Part shown: piece by piece, positions 1 to 9,968 of the stretch
How positions within the stretch are numbered: position 1 is the first letter of the stretch
Layout of the letters: every line of letters starts with the position of its first letter
Assembly: GCA_037044905.1 (NCBI GenBank)
Contig: JBAOKB010000073.1
Span: 26,234 to 90,233 of the forward strand
Origin: Hortaea werneckii
Lineage: Eukaryota > Ascomycota > Dothideomycetes > Mycosphaerellales > Teratosphaeriaceae
DNA length: 64,000 nucleotides
Reading direction: 5' to 3'
Position numbers and translations under genes: made by a program
Notes under the pieces: model-generated
Database searches by the model: none
Seen by the model: only the letters and a program-made list of their open reading frames with translations
Told to the model about the DNA's origin: nothing

Positions 1-15
1 GTCGGATGATCTATC

Positions 16-189
16 ATGGAGCCAGTAAGATTTGAAGTCGAGACACCAGAATGGCTGCAGACTTGGTATGGTTACATCTCTCCCGACCAGGCGGTTACAT
101 TTACGAGTGTTGGCGAACAAATTGGCATCAAGGGCGCAGGAAGCCTCGTCCGGGTCCCCGGAACAATTGACAAGCTATCACAAGACTAA
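16..189 (+). CDS. short ORF at the left edge, possibly a terminal exon
   Basis: An open frame of 57 codons runs from an ATG at 16 to TAA at 187-189. Its composition is protein-like (aromatic and acidic residues, little low complexity; it begins MEPVRFEVETPEWLQTWYG). A stop lies in the same frame at 7-9, so if this belongs to a gene entering from the left, a splice acceptor must fall between 10 and about 60; none is convincing. I recognise no family. It may be a last exon, a tiny gene or chance. Confidence 0.25.
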   Translation: MEPVRFEVETPEWLQTWYGYISPDQAVTFTSVGEQIGIKGAGSLVRVPGTIDKLSQD

Positions 190-827
190 AGTGACACATA
201 ATTGATTCACGTGGAATGAAAACATTAATCTCCCTATCTCCCCTTCTCATAAGTCATATTATCGATCACTTAGATCATCGTCGGATATCTGGACTTACCA
301 GTCACTGCGACATGATAAATTCACCGCATTGCGCACACGTGAGAGCAAGACAATCAGTGGTCGTAGTGCTCCCCAGTAAGTTTAGCGCTTGCAAGTACTC
401 CCCTGTTCCTGTCAACGATTGGTTTTCCCGAGTTGCACTGCCAAGCAGTCAATTCATGCGATTTCGTATGGCGTAACTGAAAGTGGCGTGACATGATGTG
501 CCTGGAATAGCAGCCTTCCTTTGTCGCCCTCCACCACGCGGATCTGCACATGTGCAGGACACTGCCAAGCACAATCACCCGCACTAAGGACTAGGAACAT
601 GAAGAGTTCAACACATACACATACACAAGCTGGGAAGGTGGGGACCCAGTCGCCAGCAGTGTAACAACCAAGCCGATGCATCATGCATTTAAAGAACTCG
701 TTGCGTGGTACAGACTCCTCTGGACTCTCGACACCCCAAATTCGGCTGGGGTAAAGCAGAACGTTACAGCATTAGCCGAACTTTGCCATGGTCACAACAA
801 AAATGGTCTGCAGCAGACACCCGGTCT
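190..827. other. intergenic, no gene seen
   Basis: This is the 3' flank of the secreted-protein gene to the right. Open frames on both strands are short and not protein-like. A small (CA/TA)-rich run lies at about 611-627. Nothing else was recognised. Confidence 0.5.
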
Positions 828-1403
828 TCACGGCCATTCCCAGTGTGGATTTGAGAACCATTCGCCTTTCAGATCGCCTTCAGTACAAGTATTTGGGCCC
901 CAATCAGCTACGCAGCCGTACACTCTCACTCCAGTGATGCCGAGATAGCCGGTCCCTGCTTCCCAGGGCTTTCCCTTCACAGACACGGTATTTTCTGGAG
1001 CTGGGCGGACATTAGAGCACTGGCAGAGTGACTTAACGTGTTACGTACCGCATCCGTTGTCATTCGGAAGTTGTCCATTGGGGACAAGCCGGTATTCTTG
1101 CCCATTGATGGTCCAATATGGGTAGTATACCTTCAGGTATCCGTAGACAGGATGGCTGTCGCACCTAGTGTCTGTTACGTTAAGGTCGAAAGCAATACTG
1201 TCAGGTCCGGTGAATCGACCATCAACACATGCCTCGACACCGATTTTGCGGCCACTTGCGTCGCCGACACAACCGCTGAAGACCTCGCTACTGGCGCGGG
1301 CAACCAGGTCGAGATCTACCGCATTACAGCCAACACAGACGATGGCGATGACAGCAAAGAAGAAAGCGCTGAGGCGGAAGAGAGCTTGGGATGGATGATA
1401 CAT
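828..1403 (-). CDS. small secreted cysteine-rich protein (two exons)
   Basis: The model has exon 1 at 1403-1049, an intron at 1048-1001 (GTACGT..CAG, 48 nt, CTAAT branch site) and exon 2 at 1000-828 ending in TGA, giving 175 residues. Without splicing the frame stops at once inside the intron. An N-terminal hydrophobic segment (residues about 8-27) followed by GCNA looks like a signal peptide. The predicted mature part carries six cysteines, enough for three disulfides, spread over both exons, plus an N-glycosylation sequon (NVT). The tail is rich in Trp and ends EWFSNPHWEWP. I recognise no family. Small size, secretion and even cysteines fit an extracellular or effector-type protein, but that role is inference. 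Confidence 0.8.
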
Positions 1404-2597
1404 GGCCGTTTGAGAGCAAGTAGAAAGTGCTGAATGATAACCACTGAGCTTTAAAGGTCAATACTCTTCACGAAAGCAGATTTCGAAGGCGTTATATACG
1501 TCTTGTCCAGTCATACCGGTGAACGGATTTGGCCAGGGCCGCATGTGGCGCTGCCCGGTGAGCGCCCTCTGTAGCACCAGAGACAAAGGGAAAATGCGGT
1601 ATCTGTTTCGTGCACTAGGTGCGGCTGAGGAGTGCAAGGCCATGATACTTTCGTTAAAAGCTGCTCCGTTACAGCGGCATCTGTGCCGAGCAGCGATGCA
1701 TTCAAGGTGATCAGCGGCACTGATCTTACAGCATTGCATTCTGGCATATCTGAGCATGGCCAACGATGCTAGAAGTTGATGCTGACGCAAGGTAGTCTCT
1801 CATCCTCTTGCCTTGAAATGTAATATTTTCAGCACTGCAAGTGGTAGAACATGATCTTCTTCTGGCTTCCACTCGTCGGCGAGTACTTCTTCCGGACCAG
1901 TCAGAACGCACAGCCAGCATGCAAGGGTCGTCACTCTTGTTGCAATTGCACGCTTCTTGAATTGGGCAGTGTAGCCCGCAAAGCTTAGCGAATTGCGTAC
2001 GCTCTGTTTGCCGCATGCACCCCGTCGAGATAGTTCTCCAGTGGTACTTCTGCAGAATGACGAAAGTGCAAAGGCATCCAGCCCCCGATGACCGCTGCCC
2101 CTTCGATGAGAGCATGTGCTCAAAGTATCTGCCCAGGATGGGTGCTGAAGCATGAAAGGCAGCTGCACTTTGCCACGGGCTCTCGGCCGAAAGTTGTAGA
2201 TGGTAGAGTTGAGAAGCATAGCGAGCCTGCGACGAAATTCAATGTCTGATGAGGCGGCCGCGTCGAAGCTTGCGGGAGACCGAGGTCCTAGGCGAGAACA
2301 AGGCATGCGATTCGGGGGTGGGATGGTCATATAGATGGTCATATATTGTGATGCGGCATCGATGCGAGGAGAGACCTGAGCTTGGGAGAGCTGTGTGGTT
2401 CTGATCGGAACCACGTCACGTTCGAGATCTGCCCATCTGCATAAAGCTGATACCCTGATGTCTCCGGTTTCTCATGGTTGCACCCAACGTCCTGTGCAGA
2501 ATGCCCGACAAGCTCACAGGATTGATCATTCCTCTGTCTTTGAAGTCGAACTTGGCATACGTCGTGCCACGCCTGTCCTATTGTCATCGCAGAGCAG
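1404..2597. other. region without a convincing gene; unclear minus-strand frames
   Basis: The right flank of the secreted-protein gene is its promoter. Minus-strand frames at 1800-2414 and 1726-2115 overlap each other. The longer one has no ATG near its 5' end (it opens at a GTG) but contains a stretch that reads like real protein (SSDIEFRRRLAMLLNSTIYN). It may be a decayed gene. No family was recognised and no splice model could be completed. Confidence 0.35.
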
Positions 2598-3122
2598 CTA
2601 TTTTTTATTCTGCTCGGCAGCCTCCTTCTTCGCCTCATCCGACCATGTCGCGGCGACGACCTCGCCCTCTTCATCCTTTTTGAAGCTGCTCTGTCCTTTT
2701 GCCTGGCCTTTCAAGATGACCTTGGTAAGGCCAGCTTCATTTCTTTCCAGTAGTCCTATGCCTCTTCCCGTATTCTTGTCCATCAACAGTTTGTCGACTC
2801 CAATCGAAACATCATACTCTTTTCTCACAGGGTCTCCAAGCACATTGCATCGAAACGTGGGGACGAAAAGGACGTTGCGGAGGACAATGGTGGAGTTCAC
2901 CATTGCCTTGTTCTTGGCCGTTTTGGCGGCCGGGCCTACCATCCTTCTGACGTCTAGAGTGACATCGCCAGTTCCTTCCACGGGGTACATCTCGCCTCTA
3001 CTGGTGATAGCCGAGAAGAGCGGAGTGAAGGAGGTGAACCACTCGCGGTGGTTTGCAATGTGAACATTGCTGTCACTTGACCATATCCAGTCGGTGTCGT
3101 AGTCTTTCCCTTGAGGAGCCAT
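2598..3122 (-). CDS. Copia-type retrotransposon protease-like domain protein (solo relic)
   Basis: There are 174 residues from the first ATG at 3122; the frame continues upstream without stop to about 3235, so the true start may lie in another exon. Residues 13-90 match the beta-barrel/protease-like segment of Ty1/Copia Pol (the 'TNT 1-94-like' domain). A W-x-W-S-S-D-S start is followed by a VEGTGDVTL-type strand and then NVLFVP...CNVL, the usual ending. The catalytic-type D-S-G is D-S-N here. No integrase, reverse transcriptase, RNase H, zinc knuckle or LTR lies nearby, so it is not an active element. The C-terminus is lysine/glutamate rich. It could be a domesticated gene, as single-domain copies are common in fungi, or a fossil. 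Confidence 0.65.
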   Translation of the reverse strand: MAPQGKDYDTDWIWSSDSNVHIANHREWFTSFTPLFSAITSRGEMYPVEGTGDVTLDVRRMVGPAAKTAKNKAMVNSTIVLRNVLFVPTFRCNVLGDPVRKEYDVSIGVDKLLMDKNTGRGIGLLERNEAGLTKVILKGQAKGQSSFKKDEEGEVVAATWSDEAKKEAAEQNKK

Positions 3123-3641
3123 ATCAAATAGCAGCACGTCAATATAATCCTCGGGACTGTAGCGTGGAGTCGAATCCGAAAGAGGAGAATGGTTACTGGC
3201 ATACAGAGATCTTGACGGACTGGCAGCAGATTATTTTGAGGTTCATTAATCAACATTGAAGGGCGCCGAGCAAATTGGCTGATTAATGCGGCGGGAAGAG
3301 CCGATTCACGAGCGATAGTGCTCACTTCACTTCCGGCCAACTTCAGAACCTCACTCTTACCAACGTGGTTAAGAGTTCCGATTCCTTGACATGGAACCCT
3401 TGCATCACATACAGGATAGTGATGCGAGCGAGTCGCTCCTGGCCCGAAGTCTTGTCTTGTAAGCAGAAATGAAGACGCTAGGATCATCATCATGCCATGC
3501 CTTTCCGCCGTCGTCTTCGCCACTCGCTCTGAAAGCACATAGAGAGAGCGCTTCTTGACGTTTACGAGCTTTGTGCTCAATGCGTACAAATTAATGCAAA
3601 GTCTCGCCTCTTCATGATCTGTGGAAGTCGGACATCACACG
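3123..3641. other. intergenic, possible upstream exon of the Copia-like gene
   Basis: The frame of the neighbouring minus-strand Copia-like protein stays open to about 3235 and reads RYSPEDYIDVLLFD just before the chosen ATG, so a 5' exon or earlier start may be hidden here. The rest should contain the promoter of the Zn2Cys6 gene to the right. No other feature was recognised. Confidence 0.4.
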
Positions 3642-5934
3642 ATGGAGGGGACGGCGTCGGAAGGGGAGCTTCGTCGGAGGAAGAGGAGAGTTCCTGATGA
3701 AGATCGCAAGCGTGCTTCCAAGGCCTGTAATCGCTGCAAAAAGCGGAAAAGTCGATGCAGCCCAGTCTCCACTGGAGCCTGTCGGAGATGCCAGATCGCG
3801 GGCTACACTTGCAGCTTTGCAAAGGTCCCGGACACGCGCGCAATGAACACTCAATCTCCGCAGGCAACCCCCAGTGCTTCTGCCCCTCACCGGCCTATGA
3901 TACAACATCGTCATAACAGCCGTAGTGCAAGTCCAGTGCGCCCCCAGATTGAGACTATGGCGAATGATATAGCTTTGACGCCTTCAGAGTATCCAGGCTG
4001 GGCCAGCTTTCTTGCAAAGCTGCAAGACATGTTCTGTGTGGAGCTCCCTAGAGCTTCATCATACCTCTTTCAGAACACTTCTCAATCCGGAAGCTCATCG
4101 ACCTCTTCAGAAGCCCAACGAGTGCGATTGAAAGCTGCGCTGTCGCGGTTTCCGCCTTGGAGAGTTGCGCAATTTTTGGTGAATGTGTGCATCGAGCACG
4201 GCACCGATTGCTTCTTCTACTTTGATCAGCCTCGCTTCATGGCTGATTTGTTCGAGTTGTATCACCGAAAGGACTCGTATTACAACCGAAATGCCAGTTT
4301 CGTTTGTCTCGCACTGGCGGTATTTGCCCTTGGGAGCCAATGGACTGCACTATCGAAGCCACAAAACTGTGCCAGTGTTCCTATTCCAGATGATCAAGAT
4401 CCCGGGCGGCTTTTCTACGAGGCAGCTCAATCCCTGACTGGCGATGTCCTCCAATCTTCTTCGCTAACCTCCGTTCAAGCTGCTTTTGTGCTGAGCGTCT
4501 ATTTGTTGCCAGCCAGCGCTTTCGGTGCAGCTTTCGTGTATATGGGAGTCGCTTTAAGAAAGGCAATGGTGCTTGAGCTCCATCGAGAGGCGGCAGATCT
4601 AGCGATTTCTGAAGTTGATCGGGAATGTCGCCGTCGGCTGTGGTGGGCTATCTATTCTCTCGAACGGACGCTTACCATCAAATTGAACAAACCGCCGTCT
4701 ATTGATGCTATTCACATATCGGTGAAGCTTCCAGATCGGTGCAAGAGCCTGGACGACCATCAAAAATTTGACAACCTGCCACTGCAGAGAGCAAATGCAC
4801 AATTAATCGCCATTCTCGATCAGACATCAAGCCCTTGGTAAGTCTTGTCATCTCAGCTGCTGAAAGAGTGAAGAGTTCCCATAGTGACACCTAAGCAGCC
4901 CTTCAACAAGCTCGCAAACGCTTCCGTTAGAAAAGAAGCTCAAGGAATGGAAAGCAGCCATTCCAGAAGAGCTAAGGCGAGAAGTGATTCCATCAGATTC
5001 CCCAAATTACCGAGCGGTAATGCATCTACACCTCAACTATTACTTCGCATGCATTGCGATGGGCAGGGTCGCTGTGGTGACGGTTGCCAGAGCTCACGTA
5101 GCCTCAACATTACACCATGACCAGACACCGACTGCTCTTGGCCCGGCTGTTGTCACTGTGGCTCACTCGTGCATTAGATCGGCTAGAAAGATGCTTGGGT
5201 TGTTTGAAGATCTTCACAAGACCGGTAACATAACGAGGTTCTCTTTCACCGACTTTCAGGGCTGCAGTATAGCAACCATAGTGCTTTTGGTCGGTAGTCT
5301 GATCTCCGGTGAGCACGAATGTCGGACCATAGCCTCTACAGGGCTAAACTATCTTAGGACGATGGCAGGGAAGCAGGTCACTCCATTGAAAGGCGTACGA
5401 TTTGTCGAAGCTGTGCAGACAATTGTCTTTGAGGCTTCCTTAAAAGCCAGCGCTAGTAAGGAACATTGCACTCCTTCCACGCCTGTTACAACTGAGCCAG
5501 CTGCTTCTGACTACACTCAATGGGTTGAGTGGCTACAGAGAGTGCAAGACCCTGAAGCTGGCGGGGTGTCGCCTGGGATTGCAGTTGAGAATTACACCTC
5601 TCGACCACTCTCAGCCATGCAGGATCGACAACACATTAGACAGCAGGTGTTGACGGCATCACTGGCCAATGAATCCACCGATACTAATTCCCTTGCTACT
5701 CCAAGTCAGTCTATCAGACCACATGCTCAAGAAGCGAGCATCTTTCCCACGTCTACTGGATACCACAGCGCGCCAAACACCGGCGACCAGGTCTTCTTTT
5801 CTGCGGCGGCACCGCCCTTTGGAGGCTCCAGTGGTACAGACCACGACTTCATGATGGGCCTTACCGGACTCAGTGTGCTAGACTTTCCGGATGAAATTGA
5901 CATGGACTTGAACTTTGACAGCCCAGTCTGGTAG
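3642..5934 (+). CDS. Zn(2)Cys(6) fungal-specific transcription factor
   Basis: Exon 1 is 3642-4837 and exon 2 is 4899-5934, with an intron starting GTAAGT; the acceptor could also be three bases upstream. The product is 743 residues. A basic N-terminus leads into a binuclear zinc cluster with cysteines at 29, 32, 39, 47, 50 and 57 (C-x2-C-x6-C-x7-C-x2-C-x6-C), which binds CGG-type DNA. The middle (about 170-480) is the fungal transcription factor homology region, including the typical RRRLWWAIYSLER segment. The acidic C-terminus (LDFPDEIDMDLNFD) resembles an activation tail. ATG 3642 is the first ATG; the frame is open slightly upstream. Downstream lie an amidohydrolase and an MFS permease, which it may control; this is inference from position only. 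Confidence 0.9.
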
Positions 5935-6132
5935 TTAGAGACCCAAGATCAGAAACTCTCGCAGGACTTGGCCACTGCTTTAACGGACTGAAACTGGATC
6001 GAATGGAATAGGCACAGGTGACGGTATGACAGCACATCAAAAGACGTCTGAGAGACTCAAATTTCCGAAGAGACGGTAGATGAGCAAAGCATAATACGAC
6101 TTTGCTTCTTAGACCTCATGCTGTCTCAAGAG

Positions 6133-7476
6133 CTATAAAGATGACCTTATTCGAACAGGCATGACGCCATCCTCTTTCAAATCCTCCAATTTGGACGACT
6201 GAACTCTTCCCTCTTTGATAACCGCTAGTATGTTGGTTTCGGGGTTGTCCAAGACCATGATATCTTCAAGAGGGTTTTGAGCCAAAAGTAGAAGGTCCGC
6301 ACCGAATCCTTCTCTCGCTTGGCCTAGATAATTTGGGCATCCTATAAGGCGTGCAGCGTTGACAGTAGCGCTCTGCAGGACGGCTAATCGGGAGAGAACT
6401 TGGGACCGAATCGCAAATTCCTTTGGTTGCGCTTCTCCGAGCGGGCCAAGCAGATCTGTTCCGAAGCAAATTGTGACCCCAGCGTCCGCTGCGGTCTTCA
6501 AAGCATTGAGCCCAGCATGAAGAACTTCAGTGTTCTTGGTAGCCGATTCGATCGGAAGATAGCCTTGCCATTTGTCCGACGCCATCTCCGCATAAGTCAC
6601 GAGCGTGGGCGTCAGAAAGCATCCTTTTTCGGCCATCAGCTTTGCCGTGGGCTGATCAAGGAAATTGCCGTGTTCGATGCCTCTTGCGCCATTCTCAATA
6701 CAATGTCTTATGGCACGGGAGGTATATGCGTGCGCAGTGACATATGTGTTTGCGTTGGCAGCGCATTCCACCATGGAACGAATCTCAGCTCCGGTGAATT
6801 GCAGATGGTCGATCTTATCGGTCGGACTTGATACACCACCGGAGCCCATGATTTTGATGAAGTCGGCTCCGGACCTTATCTCCTCTCGCACAGCCTGCAC
6901 ACATTCGGACACGCCGTTGCACACTCTCCCGAGGCCGGTAGTCGTCCCTCCGCAACACATACTATGATCATGTGGGCTCCGGAAATCGGCATGTCCACCT
7001 GACTGCGATAAGGCATGACCTGCGATGAATAGTCTTGGTCCTGCGAACACGCCGTCTTCGATGGCTTCTTTCAAGGCGAACATGGCCCCGCCACAGTCTC
7101 GAACGCTGGTGAACCCTCTCTGGAGCATTTGTGCGCAAACATAAGGCTGTCTAAGGACGGAAACATCGTTTGGGTTGGCAAACGCTTTGGAAAGGTCTGC
7201 AAATCCGGGCACGGCCATCAGATGTACGTGGCAGTCGATCAATCCAGGGCAGATGTAATTCTGGCGACAATCGACGAGCACGTTGCCTCGCTGCTGCGCT
7301 GTCTCAATGTTGGATTTGCTCGAGTCTTCGATCCTTTCGATGAAGCCGCCAACAAGTGTGACCATGGTGTTCCCGCGAACGGTGCCGTTCACGACGTCGA
7401 TGACATTCGCATTGGTAAGTGATAGTGATCGTGGAGCTGGTCGCAACCAAGGCTTTATGTTGGGCTCTTGTAGCAT
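6133..7476 (-). CDS. metal-dependent amidohydrolase (ochratoxinase/prolidase-like)
   Basis: A single exon encodes 447 residues. The TIM-barrel amidohydrolase signature is complete: H83-V-H85 after strand 1, K208 in FIKIMGSGG (the lysine usually carboxylated to bridge two metals), H249, H269 in IEHGNF and D341 in FGTDLL. A small beta-sandwich domain is formed by the first 70 and last 60 residues. Such enzymes hydrolyse C-N bonds of N-acyl amino acids, X-Pro peptides or related amides; fungal relatives include ochratoxinase. No signal peptide is present, so it is probably cytosolic. The actual substrate cannot be told. It is divergent from the MFS permease at 7972 and convergent with the regulator at 3642, which fits a small catabolic set. 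Confidence 0.9.
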   Translation of the reverse strand: MLQEPNIKPWLRPAPRSLSLTNANVIDVVNGTVRGNTMVTLVGGFIERIEDSSKSNIETAQQRGNVLVDCRQNYICPGLIDCHVHLMAVPGFADLSKAFANPNDVSVLRQPYVCAQMLQRGFTSVRDCGGAMFALKEAIEDGVFAGPRLFIAGHALSQSGGHADFRSPHDHSMCCGGTTTGLGRVCNGVSECVQAVREEIRSGADFIKIMGSGGVSSPTDKIDHLQFTGAEIRSMVECAANANTYVTAHAYTSRAIRHCIENGARGIEHGNFLDQPTAKLMAEKGCFLTPTLVTYAEMASDKWQGYLPIESATKNTEVLHAGLNALKTAADAGVTICFGTDLLGPLGEAQPKEFAIRSQVLSRLAVLQSATVNAARLIGCPNYLGQAREGFGADLLLLAQNPLEDIMVLDNPETNILAVIKEGRVQSSKLEDLKEDGVMPVRIRSSL

Positions 7477-7971
7477 TTTGCCGATTCATTGGATCGGGAG
7501 GTGTAATGAGAAGGCTTGGGTAGAACGCTTGTCCCATCACTCAAGAGCAACCTCAATTTACATCGCCAGACCGGCCAAACTGTCAACCGCGCCTTTCGGC
7601 ATCGGGCAAGCTAGTGCACCAATGTTGACACTTTCCCGACGGATTTGATCCAAGCTCGGCCGGATACTTGCAATCTCGGATGCCTGTACTCATTGTCGTC
7701 TAGTATCGGTTACATGCTCCCGCTTGCTGTGCGTCGGATAGCTGTAGTTGGCGTCGGGTATTTGTAAAGTCCCCCCCAAAATGGTGCGGGGTCCATCGGC
7801 AACCTGTCTTGCAACCCGCAATCCTTTATCAGCGCCCAAGCATACCTAGCTTCGCCGTGCACGCGGCCACGGGCAACATTGCAACAGACATAAAAGCTAA
7901 GATGTCGTTGTCTGATATCACAGCTCCAGCTTCGGACTATCAGATGCTACAATCCGGCACCAGTTGTCAAC
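7477..7971. promoter_or_regulatory. divergent promoter between amidohydrolase and MFS permease
   Basis: These 495 bp separate two divergently transcribed genes and should hold both promoters. A CGGCCG palindrome at 7657-7662 matches back-to-back CGG half-sites of the kind bound by Zn2Cys6 dimers such as the regulator next door. That link is a guess from a six-base motif. Confidence 0.4.
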
Positions 7972-9786
7972 ATGCATTCGGTATCCTCACACTCATCACA
8001 TGCGGATGCGACGAAAACCATTGCGCCCGACTCGGACACCAAGAGCCATTCGAACGATGTGCAAGAAGTACTCGATTATGGCGATACGTACACAGAAGAG
8101 GAAGAAAGAGCAGTTCTTCGAAAGATAGATCTCGCAGTCCTGCCCATGGTACAACCGACTTGACTTTTCCAATGCATACATCGCATGCTCACAAGTATCA
8201 CAGATCTGCGGTGTCTTCTTCTTGCAGTACCTGGACAAGCAAAGTCTCAGCTATGCCGGTGCCTTCGAACTAATCACAGATCTCGGACTGACGAACTCCC
8301 AATACTCCTGGTGCAGCTCAATCTTCTATGTCGGTACGCTATGATAACGCTGCAAAATACTCTTTGACTTTCGCTGACGATGAGAAGGCCAGCTCATCTC
8401 CGAGTTTCCCATCATCTATCTATTGAGCAGACTTCATTTGACCAAGTTCGTCGGCGTCACCATGTATGCAACTGCTCGGCATTTTCCATTCAACAGTGAA
8501 CTGCAACACTAACCAGGGCACTTCAGTATTCTATGGGGCGGTCTTTGCATGTGCCTGGCGGCGCCCCAAAACTTCGCTGGGTTTGCAGCAGTGCGCTTTC
8601 TCCTTGGGATTGCCGAAGGTGCTGTGTCACCTGCATTCGTCACCATCACCTCGGTTTGGTATCGAAAGGGTGAACATGCTTCCAGAACAGCGTAGGCTAG
8701 ACCGTCCAATACAAGCATGACCGATCGGCTTTGCTAACAAATGGCAGTTTGTGGATCAGCATGAACGGCCTCGCGCAGATTGTCGGATGTCTCCTCATGT
8801 ATGGCATCGGCAAGAATGGCGCCCTGAACATCCAGCCCTGGCGTGTATTGTTTCTTGTCTGCGGCGCTATGACAGTAGCCGCCGGCGTAGGATTCTACCT
8901 GTTCATGCCTAACGGCCCGAACGAGGCTTGGTTTCTGAACGCACGACAGAAAAATGTATTGTCTCTACGCATGGTTAAAGACCGAGAAGGTGGCGATAAG
9001 ACGAGCTTCTCGACTAGCCAATTCAGAGAGACGGTGACAGATGTGAAAGCCTGGTTTGCCTTCTGGTTCGGGGTTCTGGTAACAATGCAGTCGCCAGTAC
9101 TCACAGTAAGTTCGGCGCTTCCTCTTAAATCGATCGGCCAGGATCATGCTAATCTCTTCGCCAAGTTTGCCTCACTGGTGATCAAAGGCCTGGGCTACGA
9201 CAAGTTCCAGACATTGCTCAACACCGCTCCGTCAGGCGCAATCCAGATTGCGATGCTATGGCTCGGAATCCTTTGCTGCACTTTACTGCCAAAGAACAGG
9301 ACTTTTGTCGCCATGGCTCTGTGCATCCCCCCACTTATCGGCAACGTCTTCCTAATGAAGTTGACAGCGGATGATGGCTGGGGTATGATCGTCGCAGCCT
9401 GGATATCTTCTTGCATCACAGCACCATGGACGATCTTGCTCTCGTTGACCGCCTCCAACGTCAAAGGCAATACAAAGCGTTCGATCGTGAACACTGCGTT
9501 CTTCATTGGATATTGTGCGGGTTGCATTGCCAGTCCTCAGCTTTGGACGGACCGCCCGAGATACTTTGAGGGTGTGGTCACCGCCATCGTGACGTGGTGT
9601 CTCTTGTTTCTGGCAACTCTAGCCTACAGGATCGTTTGCGCCAGAGACAACGCAGACCGAGAACGTGTTCTGAATGGTGTAGACATATCCGCAGGCGGTA
9701 GTGAGCAAGTCGACCTCGACCGGAGTGGAGCAGCGAAAGGCGATCTTACCGACAAGGAAGATACAAACTTCCGATACAGCTTGTAG
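7972..9786 (+). CDS. MFS permease, allantoate/anion-cation symporter (Dal5-type) family
   Basis: Six exons (7972-8148, 8204-8333, 8388-8463, 8527-8691, 8748-9105, 9166-9786) join in frame to 508 residues. The acidic cytosolic N-terminus leads into TM1 with the family's LQYLDKQSLSYA motif, followed by NSQYSWCSSIFY and the FVTITSVWYRKGEHASRTA loop typical of the Dal5/Tna1/Seo1 anion:cation symporters. About 12 membrane segments are seen. Substrates in this family include allantoate, ureidosuccinate, nicotinate, dipeptides and other small amides. The intron at 9106-9165 is in frame and easily missed; removing it restores the conserved SPVLTFASLVIKGLG. It is probably a plasma-membrane importer working with the amidohydrolase upstream (inferred). 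Confidence 0.92.
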
Positions 9787-9968
9787 AATGCGCTTTGCAA
9801 GGAGATTGGGGATATGCCGGACACAAGTCTATCTCGAAAGGAGACAGATGCTGGGCAATTCTTTCCTCTCACACCGCGCCTAGATGGCAATGCTTCTGTT
9901 GCGATTTTTTCATTGCATATCAGCATAAATAGCAAGTCCCATGTATTCAGCCCCCAGATCGAGCCTAT

